Source: Bacteroidales bacterium (GTDB lineage: Bacteria; Bacteroidota; Bacteroidia; Bacteroidales; UBA932). Taken from it: a stretch of 64,000 bases of DNA. The stretch's first letter is position 1. Every line of letters starts with the position of its first letter. A program made the position numbers and the translations under genes. Below, in pieces: positions 25,927-35,047 of the stretch. The notes under the pieces are model-generated. The model had not been told where the DNA came from. It saw only the letters and a list, made by a program, of their open reading frames with translations, and did not search any database. The DNA lies in contig JAILLE010000012.1 of the NCBI GenBank assembly GCA_024693285.1, positions 1-64,000 of the forward strand, in the 5' to 3' direction.

Positions 25927-25935
25927 AAACAGATG

Positions 25936-25943
25936 CAAATATA
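25936..25943 (-). promoter_or_regulatory. -7 element of the arginine operon
   Basis: Minus-strand TATATTTG matches TAnnTTTG exactly. It lies 25 bases upstream of the GTG at 25910 and between two ARG-box-like sites, so it is the most likely promoter of the nine-gene operon. Confidence 0.65.
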
Positions 25944-25954
25944 TGGATATTTTT

Positions 25955-25968
25955 TCAATTTATATTCA
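25955..25968 (-). promoter_or_regulatory. ARG-box-like operator, distal
   Basis: Minus-strand TGAATATAAATTGA differs from TGAATwwwwATTCA at one position. It covers the expected -33 region of the arginine operon promoter, a placement that would block RNA polymerase. Confidence 0.5.
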
Positions 25969-26004
25969 TTTTCGATATTTTTTTTCATAGGACATATTTT
26001 ATAG

Positions 26005-26012
26005 TAAATTTG
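26005..26012 (+). promoter_or_regulatory. -7 element for guaA
   Basis: TAAATTTG matches TAnnTTTG and lies 20 bases upstream of the guaA ATG at 26033, in the divergent argR-guaA spacer. Confidence 0.6.
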
Positions 26013-26032
26013 TGTTGGAAACAACAGTCCTA

Positions 26033-27616
26033 ATGACAGAAAAGATCATCATTCTCGATTTCGGTTCCCAGGTCACCCAGCTTATCGGAAGACGCCTGCG
26101 AGAGCTAAATGTCTATTGTGAAATCTACCCGTTCAACAAAGTTCCGGCCTTGGGCGACGATGTGAAAGGAGTGATCCTCTCCGGCAGCCCCTGCTCCGTC
26201 AGGGACACCAACGCTCCCCAGATCGATCTCAGCGGAATCAAGGGTCATTTCCCCCTTCTCGGGATATGCTATGGGGCCCAGTATCTGGCTCACAAATTCG
26301 GAGGCAAGGTGGAAGGCTCGCTTGCGAGGGAATACGGAAGAGCCATGCTCGATATAGTTGACTCAGAGTCAATTCTGCTGCGTGGTCTCCCCCATCGTTC
26401 ACAAGTTTGGATGTCGCATGGAGACACGATTTCCGCACTGCCGGATGGAGCTAGGATAATAGCCTCTACCGAAAGCGTGGAAAACGCTGCTTTCTCATTT
26501 GATGGGGAACCCACTTACGCCGTGCAATTTCATCCTGAGGTTTTCCACACAACCGAAGGATCCAGGATTCTCGGGAATTTCGCTTTCAGGATCTGCGGAT
26601 GTAAAAGTGACTGGACATCCGCTTCCTTCATCGAGACCACAGTCGCGGCAATTAAGGAGAAGGTCGGGAACGACAAAGTGATCCTTGGTCTTAGTGGAGG
26701 CGTGGATTCCACAGTCGCCGGAGTGTTGCTCAACAAGGCTATCGGCCACAACCTCACCTGCATATTCGTCAACAACGGCCTATTAAGGAAAAATGAATAT
26801 GAGGATGTCCTGGCATCTTACCGGGACATGAACCTCAACGTCATTGGAGTTGATGCCTCGGAGGATTTCCTGCGGGAACTCGCCGGAGTCACTGAGCCGG
26901 AAGCCAAGCGAAAGATAATAGGCCGCCTGTTCGTCGAGACTTTCGACAAATACGCCCGAAAGATCGAGGGTGCCCGCTGGCTGGCCCAGGGCACGATTTA
27001 CCCGGATGTTATCGAGTCTGCCGGAATCGAGGGAATCGCTTCCAAAATCAAGTCGCACCACAATGTTGGCGGGCTTCCTGAAAAGATGAACCTAAAGGTC
27101 TTGGAGCCCCTCAGGATGCTCTTCAAAGACGAGGTCAGACGAGTCGGCCGGGCCCTCGGCATAAAGCAAGAACTGGTGGGAAGGCATCCTTTTCCCGGAC
27201 CTTCACTCGCGGTGCGCATAATCGGAGACATAACCAAAGAGAAACTGGATGTTCTCCGGGAGGCGGACGACATATTCATCAAGGGTCTCCGGAATTATGA
27301 CTGCACCTCCTTGCATCTCCCTTCCGCTTCTGATCCGAGGGTCGAGGCGACTACCCTTTACGATGCCATCTGGCAGGCCGGGGTAATCCTTCTCCCCGTC
27401 AAGAGCGTTGGAGTGATGGGTGACGAGAGGACTTACGAGAATCCCGTGGCGTTGCGGGCAATGGTATCGACAGACGCCATGACAGCGGACTGGTTCCGGT
27501 TCCCGTACGACTTCCTCGCCGACGTATCAAACGAGATCATCAACAAGGTAAAAGGAGTGAACAGGGTTGTCTACGACATATCCTCCAAACCCCCGGCAAC
27601 GATAGAATGGGAATGA
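26033..27616 (+). CDS. guaA: GMP synthase (glutamine-hydrolysing)
   Basis: A 527-residue bifunctional cytoplasmic enzyme converting XMP to GMP. The N-terminal class I glutamine amidotransferase has the nucleophile Cys in [10 protein letters not shown] and the His-Glu pair in QFHPEVFHT. The ATP-pyrophosphatase domain has the PP-loop [13 protein letters not shown], and the C-terminal dimerisation domain ends [10 protein letters not shown], the invariant family end. The ATG at 26033 ([13 protein letters not shown]) gives the standard N-terminus; a TTG 21 bases earlier overlaps the promoter. The 3' end overlaps the HAD phosphatase gene. Confidence 0.97.
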   Translation: MTEKIIILDFGSQVTQLIGRRLRELNVYCEIYPFNKVPALGDDVKGVILSGSPCSVRDTNAPQIDLSGIKGHFPLLGICYGAQYLAHKFGGKVEGSLAREYGRAMLDIVDSESILLRGLPHRSQVWMSHGDTISALPDGARIIASTESVENAAFSFDGEPTYAVQFHPEVFHTTEGSRILGNFAFRICGCKSDWTSASFIETTVAAIKEKVGNDKVILGLSGGVDSTVAGVLLNKAIGHNLTCIFVNNGLLRKNEYEDVLASYRDMNLNVIGVDASEDFLRELAGVTEPEAKRKIIGRLFVETFDKYARKIEGARWLAQGTIYPDVIESAGIEGIASKIKSHHNVGGLPEKMNLKVLEPLRMLFKDEVRRVGRALGIKQELVGRHPFPGPSLAVRIIGDITKEKLDVLREADDIFIKGLRNYDCTSLHLPSASDPRVEATTLYDAIWQAGVILLPVKSVGVMGDERTYENPVALRAMVSTDAMTADWFRFPYDFLADVSNEIINKVKGVNRVVYDISSKPPATIEWE

Positions 27617-28260
27617 TCAAGTCGCTTATATTTGATTTCGACGGCACTCTGGGGGACACCAGGGCTAATATCGTATTGACAATGACCCAGACCCTGAAGA
27701 CGATGGGATATCCGGTCGCTGGGGAAAACGAGATAGCTTCCACCATAGGTCTCCCGTTGGAGGAAGGGTTCCGGCAACTCGTCCCGGGTATTTCAGAGAT
27801 GGAGACTCTCGACTGCGCCAAAACTTACAGGCAAATCTTTGAGATCAATCGCAAGAAACTGGTACCCAAGTTATTCCCTTATGTAAGAGAGACGCTTGGA
27901 ATTCTGGCGGAGAAGGGATTTGTGATGACAATAGCTTCCTCCAGGATGTCCGGTTCGCTGAATGGGTTCCTCAATAACATGGGAATCTCGGATCTAATAT
28001 CTTATGTGGTAGGAGCAGACAATGTGACATTTGCCAAACCTCATCCCGAGCCTGTTCTGAAAACGTTGGAGGCACTCGGCGTTCCTCCATCTGAAGCCAT
28101 GGTGATCGGAGATATGCCCGTCGACATCATCATGGGCAGGCAGGCGGGGGTAAAGACCTGTGGAGTGACTTATGGCAATTCCAGCCGCAAGGATCTGGAG
28201 GAAGCCGGCGCGGACTATATCATCGATGATTTCCCTTCACTGCCTGATCTTTTAATTTGA
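27607..28260 (+). CDS. HAD-superfamily phosphatase (phosphoglycolate phosphatase-like)
   Basis: A 217-residue cytoplasmic phosphohydrolase. HAD motif I is DFDGTLGD (nucleophile and acid aspartates), motif II is the IASSR serine, motif III the lysine in AKPHPEP, and motif [14 protein letters not shown]. The cap is a helical C1 type, as in Gph and PpaX. Substrate cannot be assigned. It overlaps the end of guaA by 10 bp if the ATG at 27607 is used, or by four bases (ATGA) with the ATG at 27613, so translation is coupled to guaA. Confidence 0.85.
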   Translation: MGMIKSLIFDFDGTLGDTRANIVLTMTQTLKTMGYPVAGENEIASTIGLPLEEGFRQLVPGISEMETLDCAKTYRQIFEINRKKLVPKLFPYVRETLGILAEKGFVMTIASSRMSGSLNGFLNNMGISDLISYVVGADNVTFAKPHPEPVLKTLEALGVPPSEAMVIGDMPVDIIMGRQAGVKTCGVTYGNSSRKDLEEAGADYIIDDFPSLPDLLI

Positions 28261-28307
28261 GCGAAATGGAGAGATATCATTATATTTTGGCAAAAGTGTT
28301 ATTTTCA

Positions 28308-28787
28308 ATGAGACGACATATTTTTCCCATCCTCATTCTCGCATGCGGCCTTTTCTCCGGAGGTTGCGTCGACGATATGATAAAGGATGACCAACTGGAG
28401 CAAGTATCAGGCAATTATTCTATGATATCACTCTCAATAGACGGCAAGGAAGTAAGTGTGAACAGGATGTCACCACCCGAAGTCCTTGTCGCCGGGTTGT
28501 ACTCTTCTGACGATCGATGGTTTTTCGATTGCGTTTTACCGGACACAGACTATCATGGAGGATTTGAATTTAAAAAGATCGTCTTCCCCGTAAACTGGAA
28601 TACCGCACTTGGGAAAATGGAATTTCTATCAACTTATATTCAATCATTTCCAAACATTGATAAAATCTCATTCGAAAATGGAACCATAACGGTCACAACA
28701 AGTGAGGTTCAGGATATCTATAATATCGGCCGTGTAATGAACAGAGTCCATACCGTAACATGCACATGGAAAAAAGATTCAAAATAA
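28308..28787 (+). CDS. Hypothetical lipoprotein
   Basis: A 159-residue putative lipoprotein of unknown function. The ATG at 28308 (MRRHIFPILILACGLF) begins a signal sequence ending in SGGC, with the acylated Cys followed by Val-Asp-Asp, an acidic stretch like the surface-export signal of Bacteroidota lipoproteins. The mature part has alternating strands (YSMISLSIDGKEVSV, GTITVTTSEV) and ends in WKKDSK. It resembles lipocalin-like Bacteroides proteins in size only; no family is claimed. A TATATTTTG sequence about 25 bases upstream is a near match to the -7 element. It overlaps the next gene by 22 bp. Confidence 0.6.
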   Translation: MRRHIFPILILACGLFSGGCVDDMIKDDQLEQVSGNYSMISLSIDGKEVSVNRMSPPEVLVAGLYSSDDRWFFDCVLPDTDYHGGFEFKKIVFPVNWNTALGKMEFLSTYIQSFPNIDKISFENGTITVTTSEVQDIYNIGRVMNRVHTVTCTWKKDSK

Positions 28788-29770
28788 TAATACTCGCCAC
28801 AGTATTTCTTTTCTTCGCATGCCTTCATTCCCATGGACAACAGAGGCGGTATTGGTCTGACGGTCCGTTGACGTGGAGTGACTTCCGCATAGCCGAGACC
28901 CCAGACACCAGGGCCACATTGTCCGTGTCTTGGATCAAGGATCTCACAACGGTGAAGTCTGGAAAAACCGTATTCAAATACCTGGATGTCCAGACAATCT
29001 CCATCCCTGACAACTCATGGGTTGGGAAAGCAATGCTTTACGATGAGGAACTCGCTCTGCAGCAGTATTTTTTCAATCAGGCGGAATGGATAGGAAGGAC
29101 CATGAGAGATACCCTCCTTCGCAGTTCTGTATCGATGCGGAATTTGTCCAGGATGTCTGCCCAGAGGTTAAGGAGTGAGCGAGACGATATCATCAATGGG
29201 AAACTTGGTGTCCCGTTCCCGGAGAACAATGTTTTTGATATTACAACTATTGACTATACTACCTCCAGGGTTGGTTTTGGAGCCTCTGTCCAACTCGGTT
29301 GTTCTCTCCCTTATGGAGACATGGCTGACATCTGTGGATTTTTCCCGACCGCCCTCGCGAGTGTTGAGGCCAGCAGCGGGAGAATGTATATTGACAGTCA
29401 TCTGCTTTACGCCAGGGGGGAATATGAAGGTAAGGGTCTTTATTGCTTTGGTTGGAATCTCGGCCCGGGATATATATTCCTCAACAAGAATGATTTCTCG
29501 CTCTCAGCCTTTGGAGCGATCGGATCAAAGACTGTTTACTTTAAACCTGATCCATCCAAAGGCGTTTACCTCATGGAAGGGTTAAGAATAGATTACTTGC
29601 TAAGGAATGAGCTTTCATTCCTGTCTGACAAGGCAATGTACAAGCGGTGGCTGCGGCTAAGCATATTCGCCGATCAGCTTTATAATTCATCCAAAGGAAT
29701 ATTCATTCCCTCTATCAACGTCTCAATAGGAATCGCATTTTTAAGGAATGGACTCAAGATCAATTACTAA
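28766..29770 (+). CDS. Hypothetical secreted protein
   Basis: A 334-residue secreted protein I do not recognise. The signal peptide (about residues 1-25) ends near HSHGQ. The ATG at 28766 (MEKRFKIII) is preferred to one two codons earlier. A middle helix-rich part (EELALQQYFFNQAEW, RLRSERDDIING) is followed by a C-terminal ~160 residues of alternating strands with many Tyr, Phe and Gly, including FGWNLGPGYIFL, resembling a small outer-membrane beta-barrel. It lies in a row of three overlapping genes (22 bp shared with the one before, 23 bp with the one after), so the three products probably act together. Confidence 0.6.
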   Translation: MEKRFKIIILATVFLFFACLHSHGQQRRYWSDGPLTWSDFRIAETPDTRATLSVSWIKDLTTVKSGKTVFKYLDVQTISIPDNSWVGKAMLYDEELALQQYFFNQAEWIGRTMRDTLLRSSVSMRNLSRMSAQRLRSERDDIINGKLGVPFPENNVFDITTIDYTTSRVGFGASVQLGCSLPYGDMADICGFFPTALASVEASSGRMYIDSHLLYARGEYEGKGLYCFGWNLGPGYIFLNKNDFSLSAFGAIGSKTVYFKPDPSKGVYLMEGLRIDYLLRNELSFLSDKAMYKRWLRLSIFADQLYNSSKGIFIPSINVSIGIAFLRNGLKINY

Positions 29771-31085
29771 AGTGATCGCTATGACGCTTATCATAGCGTT
29801 TGCGGCATCCTGTGACAAGAATGATGGCATGGATGTTCCCTTCGCGGTGTCGAGAGAGACCTTTGAGCTCGATGCCAGCGAAAGTAGGACTTCCTTCATA
29901 ATATCATCATCTTCCCCATGGTCAATCAAAAGCGACGCTTCCTGGTGCAAAGTCGTGCCTTCAAGCGGAAGCCCTACCTCATCTGAGGGCACCTCGGTAA
30001 CATTGGTCGCGGATCGAAATGAAGGCATCGGGCGGAATTGCGATGTGTTTGCCACTTCACTGACAGGTGAAAAGTATGTCATCAAAGTCTCACAGCGTCA
30101 CGACGATAACGGGATTATTCTGGAGAAGGATACGTTCCACGTCAGCGGGCAGACCACAAGCGTCCAGATCCCATTCCTGTGTTCTGGAACTCTGAAGGCC
30201 GAAACTCCGGACGACTGGCTAAAAACTTCGGTCGCCGGGAACGGCACTATCGTTTTGGAGATGGAAGAATATCAGTCTCTGGCGAACAGGACAGGCACGG
30301 TTTTCCTCTACTCCTCAGATGGTTCTCTCAAAAGCATACGCGTCACCCAAGGAGACGGATTCAACGACCATGGTCTTTATGATATTCTCCTGTCCCAATA
30401 CGACCAGGATAAGGATGGGATACTTTCGAAAAAGGATCTTGCCATTCTTGAGGAAGTGACTGTGCCGATAATGGGTCTCTCCGACGAGCCAATCAGAGAA
30501 CTATCTGGTTTTGAGTGTATTCCTAACTTGAAGATTTTAAGGATTATCGAGTATTTTCACTGGCCGCATGAGCCTTTAGTGTTAAAGTTGAATGGTCTGA
30601 AGAATCTTACCGAAATTGATTTTGGAAGCGACCTCGGATGGGCATCCTATATTTCAAGCATGGAAATATCCGGTTGTCCCAAACTGGGAAAGATTGATTT
30701 CCATGCAGGGTATACCCTTAAGACATGCGTCATAAGGGATAACCACAGCCTTAAAGAGCTTCGCCTGTCCGATGGTTATTTTTCAGTGGATGACAGCTCA
30801 TATCTCAATTATCTTACTATCGATGGCTGTGACAACTTGGAGTCGGTCATGATAAGCTTTGCCGCCTTCGAGGAAGATCCTTCGCTTGGAAGCCTTCCAA
30901 AACTCCAGCACATGGTAATAGACGGCACCGTCAGGGGGATTCGCTGCCTTGATCTAAGTGAGAGTGTCATCCTGAAGACTGTGACAGCATACTCTGACTG
31001 CTTGGAATATATCCTGCTTCCAAGCAGTCTTCGCGCCGACGTTACTATTGACACGTATGACAAAGTAACTGTCCTTTACAGATAA
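29748..31085 (+). CDS. BACON-domain lipoprotein with EF-hand and LRR-like region
   Basis: A 445-residue putative lipoprotein. The signal sequence ends in FAASC, and the Cys is followed by Asp-Lys-Asn-Asp, consistent with surface export. Two BACON-like domains follow (about residues 32-118 and 120-210): SSPWSIKSDASWCKVVP and the terminal VIKVSQ and RVTQGDG strands are typical. At about residues 217-230 a calcium-binding EF-hand/dockerin-like loop appears (DQDKDGILSKKD). The C-terminal half looks like irregular leucine-rich repeats (LNGLKNLTEIDFGSDL and similar). BACON domains are linked to carbohydrate or mucin binding; the rest is inference. No catalytic site is visible. Confidence 0.7.
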   Translation: MDSRSITKVIAMTLIIAFAASCDKNDGMDVPFAVSRETFELDASESRTSFIISSSSPWSIKSDASWCKVVPSSGSPTSSEGTSVTLVADRNEGIGRNCDVFATSLTGEKYVIKVSQRHDDNGIILEKDTFHVSGQTTSVQIPFLCSGTLKAETPDDWLKTSVAGNGTIVLEMEEYQSLANRTGTVFLYSSDGSLKSIRVTQGDGFNDHGLYDILLSQYDQDKDGILSKKDLAILEEVTVPIMGLSDEPIRELSGFECIPNLKILRIIEYFHWPHEPLVLKLNGLKNLTEIDFGSDLGWASYISSMEISGCPKLGKIDFHAGYTLKTCVIRDNHSLKELRLSDGYFSVDDSSYLNYLTIDGCDNLESVMISFAAFEEDPSLGSLPKLQHMVIDGTVRGIRCLDLSESVILKTVTAYSDCLEYILLPSSLRADVTIDTYDKVTVLYR

Positions 31086-31106
31086 CGATTATCGGGATAT
31101 ATTCAC

Positions 31107-31114
31107 TATATTTG
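31107..31114 (+). promoter_or_regulatory. -7 element for the CE15-type esterase
   Basis: TATATTTG matches TAnnTTTG, 19 bases upstream of the ATG at 31134. Confidence 0.6.
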
Positions 31115-31133
31115 AGGAAATAGCTATTCTGTG

Positions 31134-32369
31134 ATGAAATTGATAATCAAACTTGTGGCAGTGATGATGCTGGGTTTATCCCCGCTGACCTTGAAGGCGC
31201 AGCCAGCCAATCCTTACGAGCTTCCTGATCCGTTGAGGATGGAGGATGGCCGGATTGTCCGGACAAAACGCCAATGGATTAAGGAACGCAGGCCGGAACT
31301 GATGGAAATGCTTCGCTCACAGATGTTTGGCCGGGAACCCGGGCAAGCTCCTGACCTTCATTTCACCGTTCTGGAGGAGAGTCCGAACACTTTCGGTGGC
31401 CTGGCTACTCGCAAGCAGGTCAAAGTCAGCTTCGACAAGGATGAGAATTATTACCTGATTCTATTGATGTATGTCCCCAACGACCGCAAAGGGCCGGTTC
31501 CAGCCTTCCTCGGAGCGAATTTCAAAGGCAATCATGCCACGACCACTGATCCGGCGGTGCTCATGCCGACACCCGAGAAACTGGCCACCTACGCTCCTGG
31601 ATACGTGGTTGAGGACAGGAACACAAACGGGCACAGATGGGAATATGAATATATTCTCAAGCATGGATACGCCGTGGCCACATTCTGCTACAACGATGTC
31701 GATCCGGACTTCCATGACGGCTTCCACAACGGCGTCCATCAGTTGATGGATGGAGACCAACCAAGAAATGGAGAGTCCTGGGCCACCATTTCAGCATGGG
31801 CGTGGGGCCTCTCAAGATGCCTGGACTTCCTGGAGACCCAAAAAGAAATCGACGCCAAGAAGGTGGCGGTAATCGGGCATTCCAGGTTAGGCAAGACTTC
31901 CCTTTGGGCTGGAGCCACCGACCAGAGATTCGCTCTTGTGATTTCCAATGACTCAGGATGTTCCGGCGCCGCGATCGCAAGGAGGAAATTCGGCGAGACA
32001 CTTGATGTCATCAACAAGAATTTCCCACACTGGTTCTGCACCAATTATACGGCATATAACGGCCGGGAGGAGAAAATGCCCTGGGACCAGCACGAGTTGA
32101 TCGCGATGATCGCCCCTAGACCCGTCTACGTGGCAAGCGCCAGCGAGGACAGTTGGGCTGATCCAGTCGGGGAATATTTCAGCCTCGTAGGTGCCGCTTC
32201 GGTGTATAATCTATTCGGTTATGAGGGAATAACTGATAGGACAGTCCCTGAGATCGAGCACCCTGTCGTGGTCGGCAGGATGGGACACCACATCCGCCGG
32301 GGTGAGCACAATGTGAGGCTCTACGACTGGCAGCAATATGTCAGCTTCGCTGACCGATTCCTGAAATAA
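31134..32369 (+). CDS. Carbohydrate esterase family 15-like protein (glucuronoyl esterase)
   Basis: A 411-residue secreted alpha/beta-hydrolase with a signal peptide ending in LKAQ. The nucleophile elbow GHSRLGKTSLWAGA (Ser) and the downstream NDSGCSGAAIARRK and GHHIRRGEH regions match bacterial CE15 glucuronoyl esterases, which cleave ester bonds between lignin alcohols and 4-O-methylglucuronate on xylan. The length of about 400 is typical. A simple acetyl-xylan esterase-like role is the alternative. It has its own promoter and converges on the porin gene with a one-base gap. No xylanase or SusCD is adjacent. Confidence 0.8.
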   Translation: MKLIIKLVAVMMLGLSPLTLKAQPANPYELPDPLRMEDGRIVRTKRQWIKERRPELMEMLRSQMFGREPGQAPDLHFTVLEESPNTFGGLATRKQVKVSFDKDENYYLILLMYVPNDRKGPVPAFLGANFKGNHATTTDPAVLMPTPEKLATYAPGYVVEDRNTNGHRWEYEYILKHGYAVATFCYNDVDPDFHDGFHNGVHQLMDGDQPRNGESWATISAWAWGLSRCLDFLETQKEIDAKKVAVIGHSRLGKTSLWAGATDQRFALVISNDSGCSGAAIARRKFGETLDVINKNFPHWFCTNYTAYNGREEKMPWDQHELIAMIAPRPVYVASASEDSWADPVGEYFSLVGAASVYNLFGYEGITDRTVPEIEHPVVVGRMGHHIRRGEHNVRLYDWQQYVSFADRFLK

Positions 32370-32370
32370 A

Positions 32371-33696
32371 CTAAAGGGAGAAACGCACGACGCCCATGAC
32401 CCTGTGGTTGGTGATCCAATGGAGGTTCTCCTTAGGGCGTGCGTAGTTATCCAACAGATTCTCAGTTCCATACAGAACCGAGGTGTTGTTGTATTCAACA
32501 GCTACCGTGAGTTTTCCGACGTTGTAAGCGATAGTCGGGGTGACCCGGTACATTTGGGCTATTCCCTTAGAACCCGCCGAGGAATAGTAGACATCAGTGT
32601 CCTTGCAATAACCTTTATCGTTAATAGACAGGTTATGTCCGGTGCCAAGGGCCATCATATATCCACCCATGCACATAAACTGCAGATCCCTTCCGACACA
32701 GAAAGAGAGGAAAGAAACCGTGGAACGCAATGGTGTATACTTGTATTCATAAATATCACGCCAGTCATACAGAGCGTAACCTCCCATCAGACGAAGATGG
32801 TCTCCACCCTGGGCAAAAACGGACTTGGCGTTGATCTTGAACATTCCTTTCTCGAACTGGAGATAGACAAAGGGACTGACCATGTGAAGACGATCCTTGA
32901 CTCTTGTTCCGATGTCATACCAGTCATCAATGACAAAGTTACGAGTAGTGGTACGCCACCTCGGCCTCAAGCTTAAGAAATCAGCTCCGGCCCTGGCTGT
33001 GAAGTGTTTACCGGTGTAAGATAATCCTCCGTAGAGTTCCGGAATCAAACCATATTTCACATAATTCTCCGATTCACCTGAAGGACCGGTGGGAAGGAAC
33101 TGCATCGGATAAAGAGCTCCGACAGTAAAATGCATCCTGCTGGCGAAAGTATATTCCAACATCAACTGGGGGCTCCAGTTGAAAGGGGTAAACGGTGCAC
33201 CGGTTTCGACATTCACACAATAAGGGAGGTCGGCGGCCATAGGATGCCAGCTCTGTCCCACCCTGAAGGCGAAACTGTTCTCCATATAGCCCAGCTTATC
33301 CCAAAATATGTCGACATATGCGTGGCGTAAACGGAGGGATGCGGTGGTGCCGTTCATCAGATAGAAATCACCCTCCAGCTTGCCATTAACCTTCAACGAG
33401 CCATATCGGAATCCTGTGACATTGACACCAAGGCGAGTCGTGATCGCATACGACTTCAAGGACATGTTGTCATAGATGTCCTCACCTTCGAAATTATACT
33501 GATGGTCTAGAGGTCTGAAATAAAACAGATCCTCTGAGCCGGCTTTCGAATCCCTTGTGTCGAAAATCGCTGCCGTACGGAAGAACCCATAAGGCTCGAA
33601 GGTGTTCCGGAGATTCACTTGATGGCTCTGGGCGGCCAGATTGCCAGCCCAGAGCAAACATGAGACAATAGTAATGATGCGCAAAGACTTTTTCAT
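32371..33696 (-). CDS. Outer-membrane porin-like protein, paralogue 1
   Basis: A 441-residue protein with a signal peptide (ATG at 33696, MKKSLRIITIV, ending in LAAQ) and alternating amphipathic strands through the mature part, as in beta-barrel porins; the last residues end in a phenylalanine-containing strand (VMGVVRFSL). It is clearly paralogous to the next gene: both carry FDTRxSxAGxED, GKLEGDFY/GKIEGDFY, GQSWHPMAAD/GQTWHPMAAD, TGAPF, NYVKYG/NYIKYG and HWITNHRV at matching positions. The fold resembles the DcaP/porin superfamily, but no named family is certain. Transport of organic anions is inferred only from the adjacent SLC13 gene. Confidence 0.7.
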   Translation of the reverse strand: MKKSLRIITIVSCLLWAGNLAAQSHQVNLRNTFEPYGFFRTAAIFDTRDSKAGSEDLFYFRPLDHQYNFEGEDIYDNMSLKSYAITTRLGVNVTGFRYGSLKVNGKLEGDFYLMNGTTASLRLRHAYVDIFWDKLGYMENSFAFRVGQSWHPMAADLPYCVNVETGAPFTPFNWSPQLMLEYTFASRMHFTVGALYPMQFLPTGPSGESENYVKYGLIPELYGGLSYTGKHFTARAGADFLSLRPRWRTTTRNFVIDDWYDIGTRVKDRLHMVSPFVYLQFEKGMFKINAKSVFAQGGDHLRLMGGYALYDWRDIYEYKYTPLRSTVSFLSFCVGRDLQFMCMGGYMMALGTGHNLSINDKGYCKDTDVYYSSAGSKGIAQMYRVTPTIAYNVGKLTVAVEYNNTSVLYGTENLLDNYARPKENLHWITNHRVMGVVRFSL

Positions 33697-33760
33697 AAAT
33701 CGCTTCACTTCTCTATTAATAAATCCACTTTATGAAAAATCTTGCATCAAATCAATGAAT

Positions 33761-35032
33761 TTAGAAGGAGAACCTAACCAAGCCCTGGACACGATGATTG
33801 GTGATCCAGTGGAGGTTATCCTCAGCAAGGCCCCAGTTACCCAGGTACTTGACTCCGTTGATGGTCTTGTAATCACCATACTGGACGCTGGTGAGCTCAT
33901 ACTCGAGACCGAGTGAGAACTTGCCGATATTGTGGATGATGGTCGGAGTGACCCTCCACATGGCGTTCATGTTGGAGAAACTGTTCTTGCTGAAATACAG
34001 GTTGGATGCGGGCGCATAACCATTCTTGAAGCCATTGAGCTGCTCGATGGTACCGAAGTTCTTGACGAAACCACCGAAGAGGATAGCCTGGGTCTTCTTC
34101 CCGTACATGAGGCTCACCCAAGTTGAAGAGTTCTGGGTGGGAGTGTACCTGTAGCTTCCGTCTTCCTTGACCTCGCATATTCCATAACCTCCATTGAGGT
34201 TCACGTGCTCACCAGCCTGGGCGAAGATGGTCTTGGCCTTGACTGAGAACAAGCCGCTCTTGTACTGGAGGAAGAGGAACGGGGAAACAGTAGTGATACG
34301 GTCGCTGACCCTCTTCTTGCCGTCATTCCAACGAGGTTTGATGGAAAGCAGGTCACCACCGACTCTGGCGGTGAAGCCTCCGGTGGTGAAGTTAAGTCCC
34401 AAGTAAGCCTCAGGAGTCATGCCATACTTGATGTAATTGGCTGACGCACCCTCAGGACCGGCGGAAGTGTACTGCATCTGCCAAAGAGCGGCAGCTGTCA
34501 GTGACAGAGACTTGGAAAGGCTGAGATCAAACCTCACAAGCGGGGTGCGAGCGAAGGGGCCGAAAGGAGCACCGGTATTCAGGGAGAACACATCGGGCAT
34601 GTCAGCGGCCATAGGATGCCAGGTCTGTCCGGCAGTCACCTTCCAATCGCCTTTGCTGATAGCGGCGAAGGCCTGGCGAAGACGGAACTGTGCGGTACCG
34701 GTCACACCTGAGACTCCAGCATAGAAGTCACCCTCAATCTTTCCGGTGACCTTGAAATCCTCATACTCATAACCAACTATATCCAAACCGAGACGAGAAG
34801 TCAAAGCGGCGAAACGGAAACTGGTATGAGCATTCATATCGGAACCGTCAATGATATTCTGATCTTTAGGGACATAGTAGAAAAAGTCCTCGGTTCCGGC
34901 GACACTTTCTCTGGTGTCGAAAGTGAAATAGTTACGGATGAATCCGTAGAATTTGAGTGTCGAAGACTTCTCTTGCGCGAAGAGAGAGGCGCAGAGAGCT
35001 AAAGCGGCGACAACTGTAATGATCTTTTTCAT
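33761..35032 (-). CDS. Outer-membrane porin-like protein, paralogue 2
   Basis: A 423-residue secreted beta-barrel-type protein with a signal peptide (ATG at 35032, MKKIITVVAALALC, ending in FAQ). It shares motif order and length with the preceding paralogue across the whole protein, and both end in a VRFS-type strand. It lies 15 bp downstream of the SLC13 transporter gene, so inner-membrane symporter, paralogue 2 and paralogue 1 form a row on the minus strand. A gap of 64 bp separates the two porin genes without a clear promoter. Confidence 0.72.
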   Translation of the reverse strand: MKKIITVVAALALCASLFAQEKSSTLKFYGFIRNYFTFDTRESVAGTEDFFYYVPKDQNIIDGSDMNAHTSFRFAALTSRLGLDIVGYEYEDFKVTGKIEGDFYAGVSGVTGTAQFRLRQAFAAISKGDWKVTAGQTWHPMAADMPDVFSLNTGAPFGPFARTPLVRFDLSLSKSLSLTAAALWQMQYTSAGPEGASANYIKYGMTPEAYLGLNFTTGGFTARVGGDLLSIKPRWNDGKKRVSDRITTVSPFLFLQYKSGLFSVKAKTIFAQAGEHVNLNGGYGICEVKEDGSYRYTPTQNSSTWVSLMYGKKTQAILFGGFVKNFGTIEQLNGFKNGYAPASNLYFSKNSFSNMNAMWRVTPTIIHNIGKFSLGLEYELTSVQYGDYKTINGVKYLGNWGLAEDNLHWITNHRVQGLVRFSF

Positions 35033-35047
35033 ATTCAATTAGTGATA

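Noticed and set aside
25911..26024. N-terminal extension of ArgR upstream of the GTG
   Set aside because: It is AT-rich, unlike ArgR, and overlaps the promoter and both operator-like sites.
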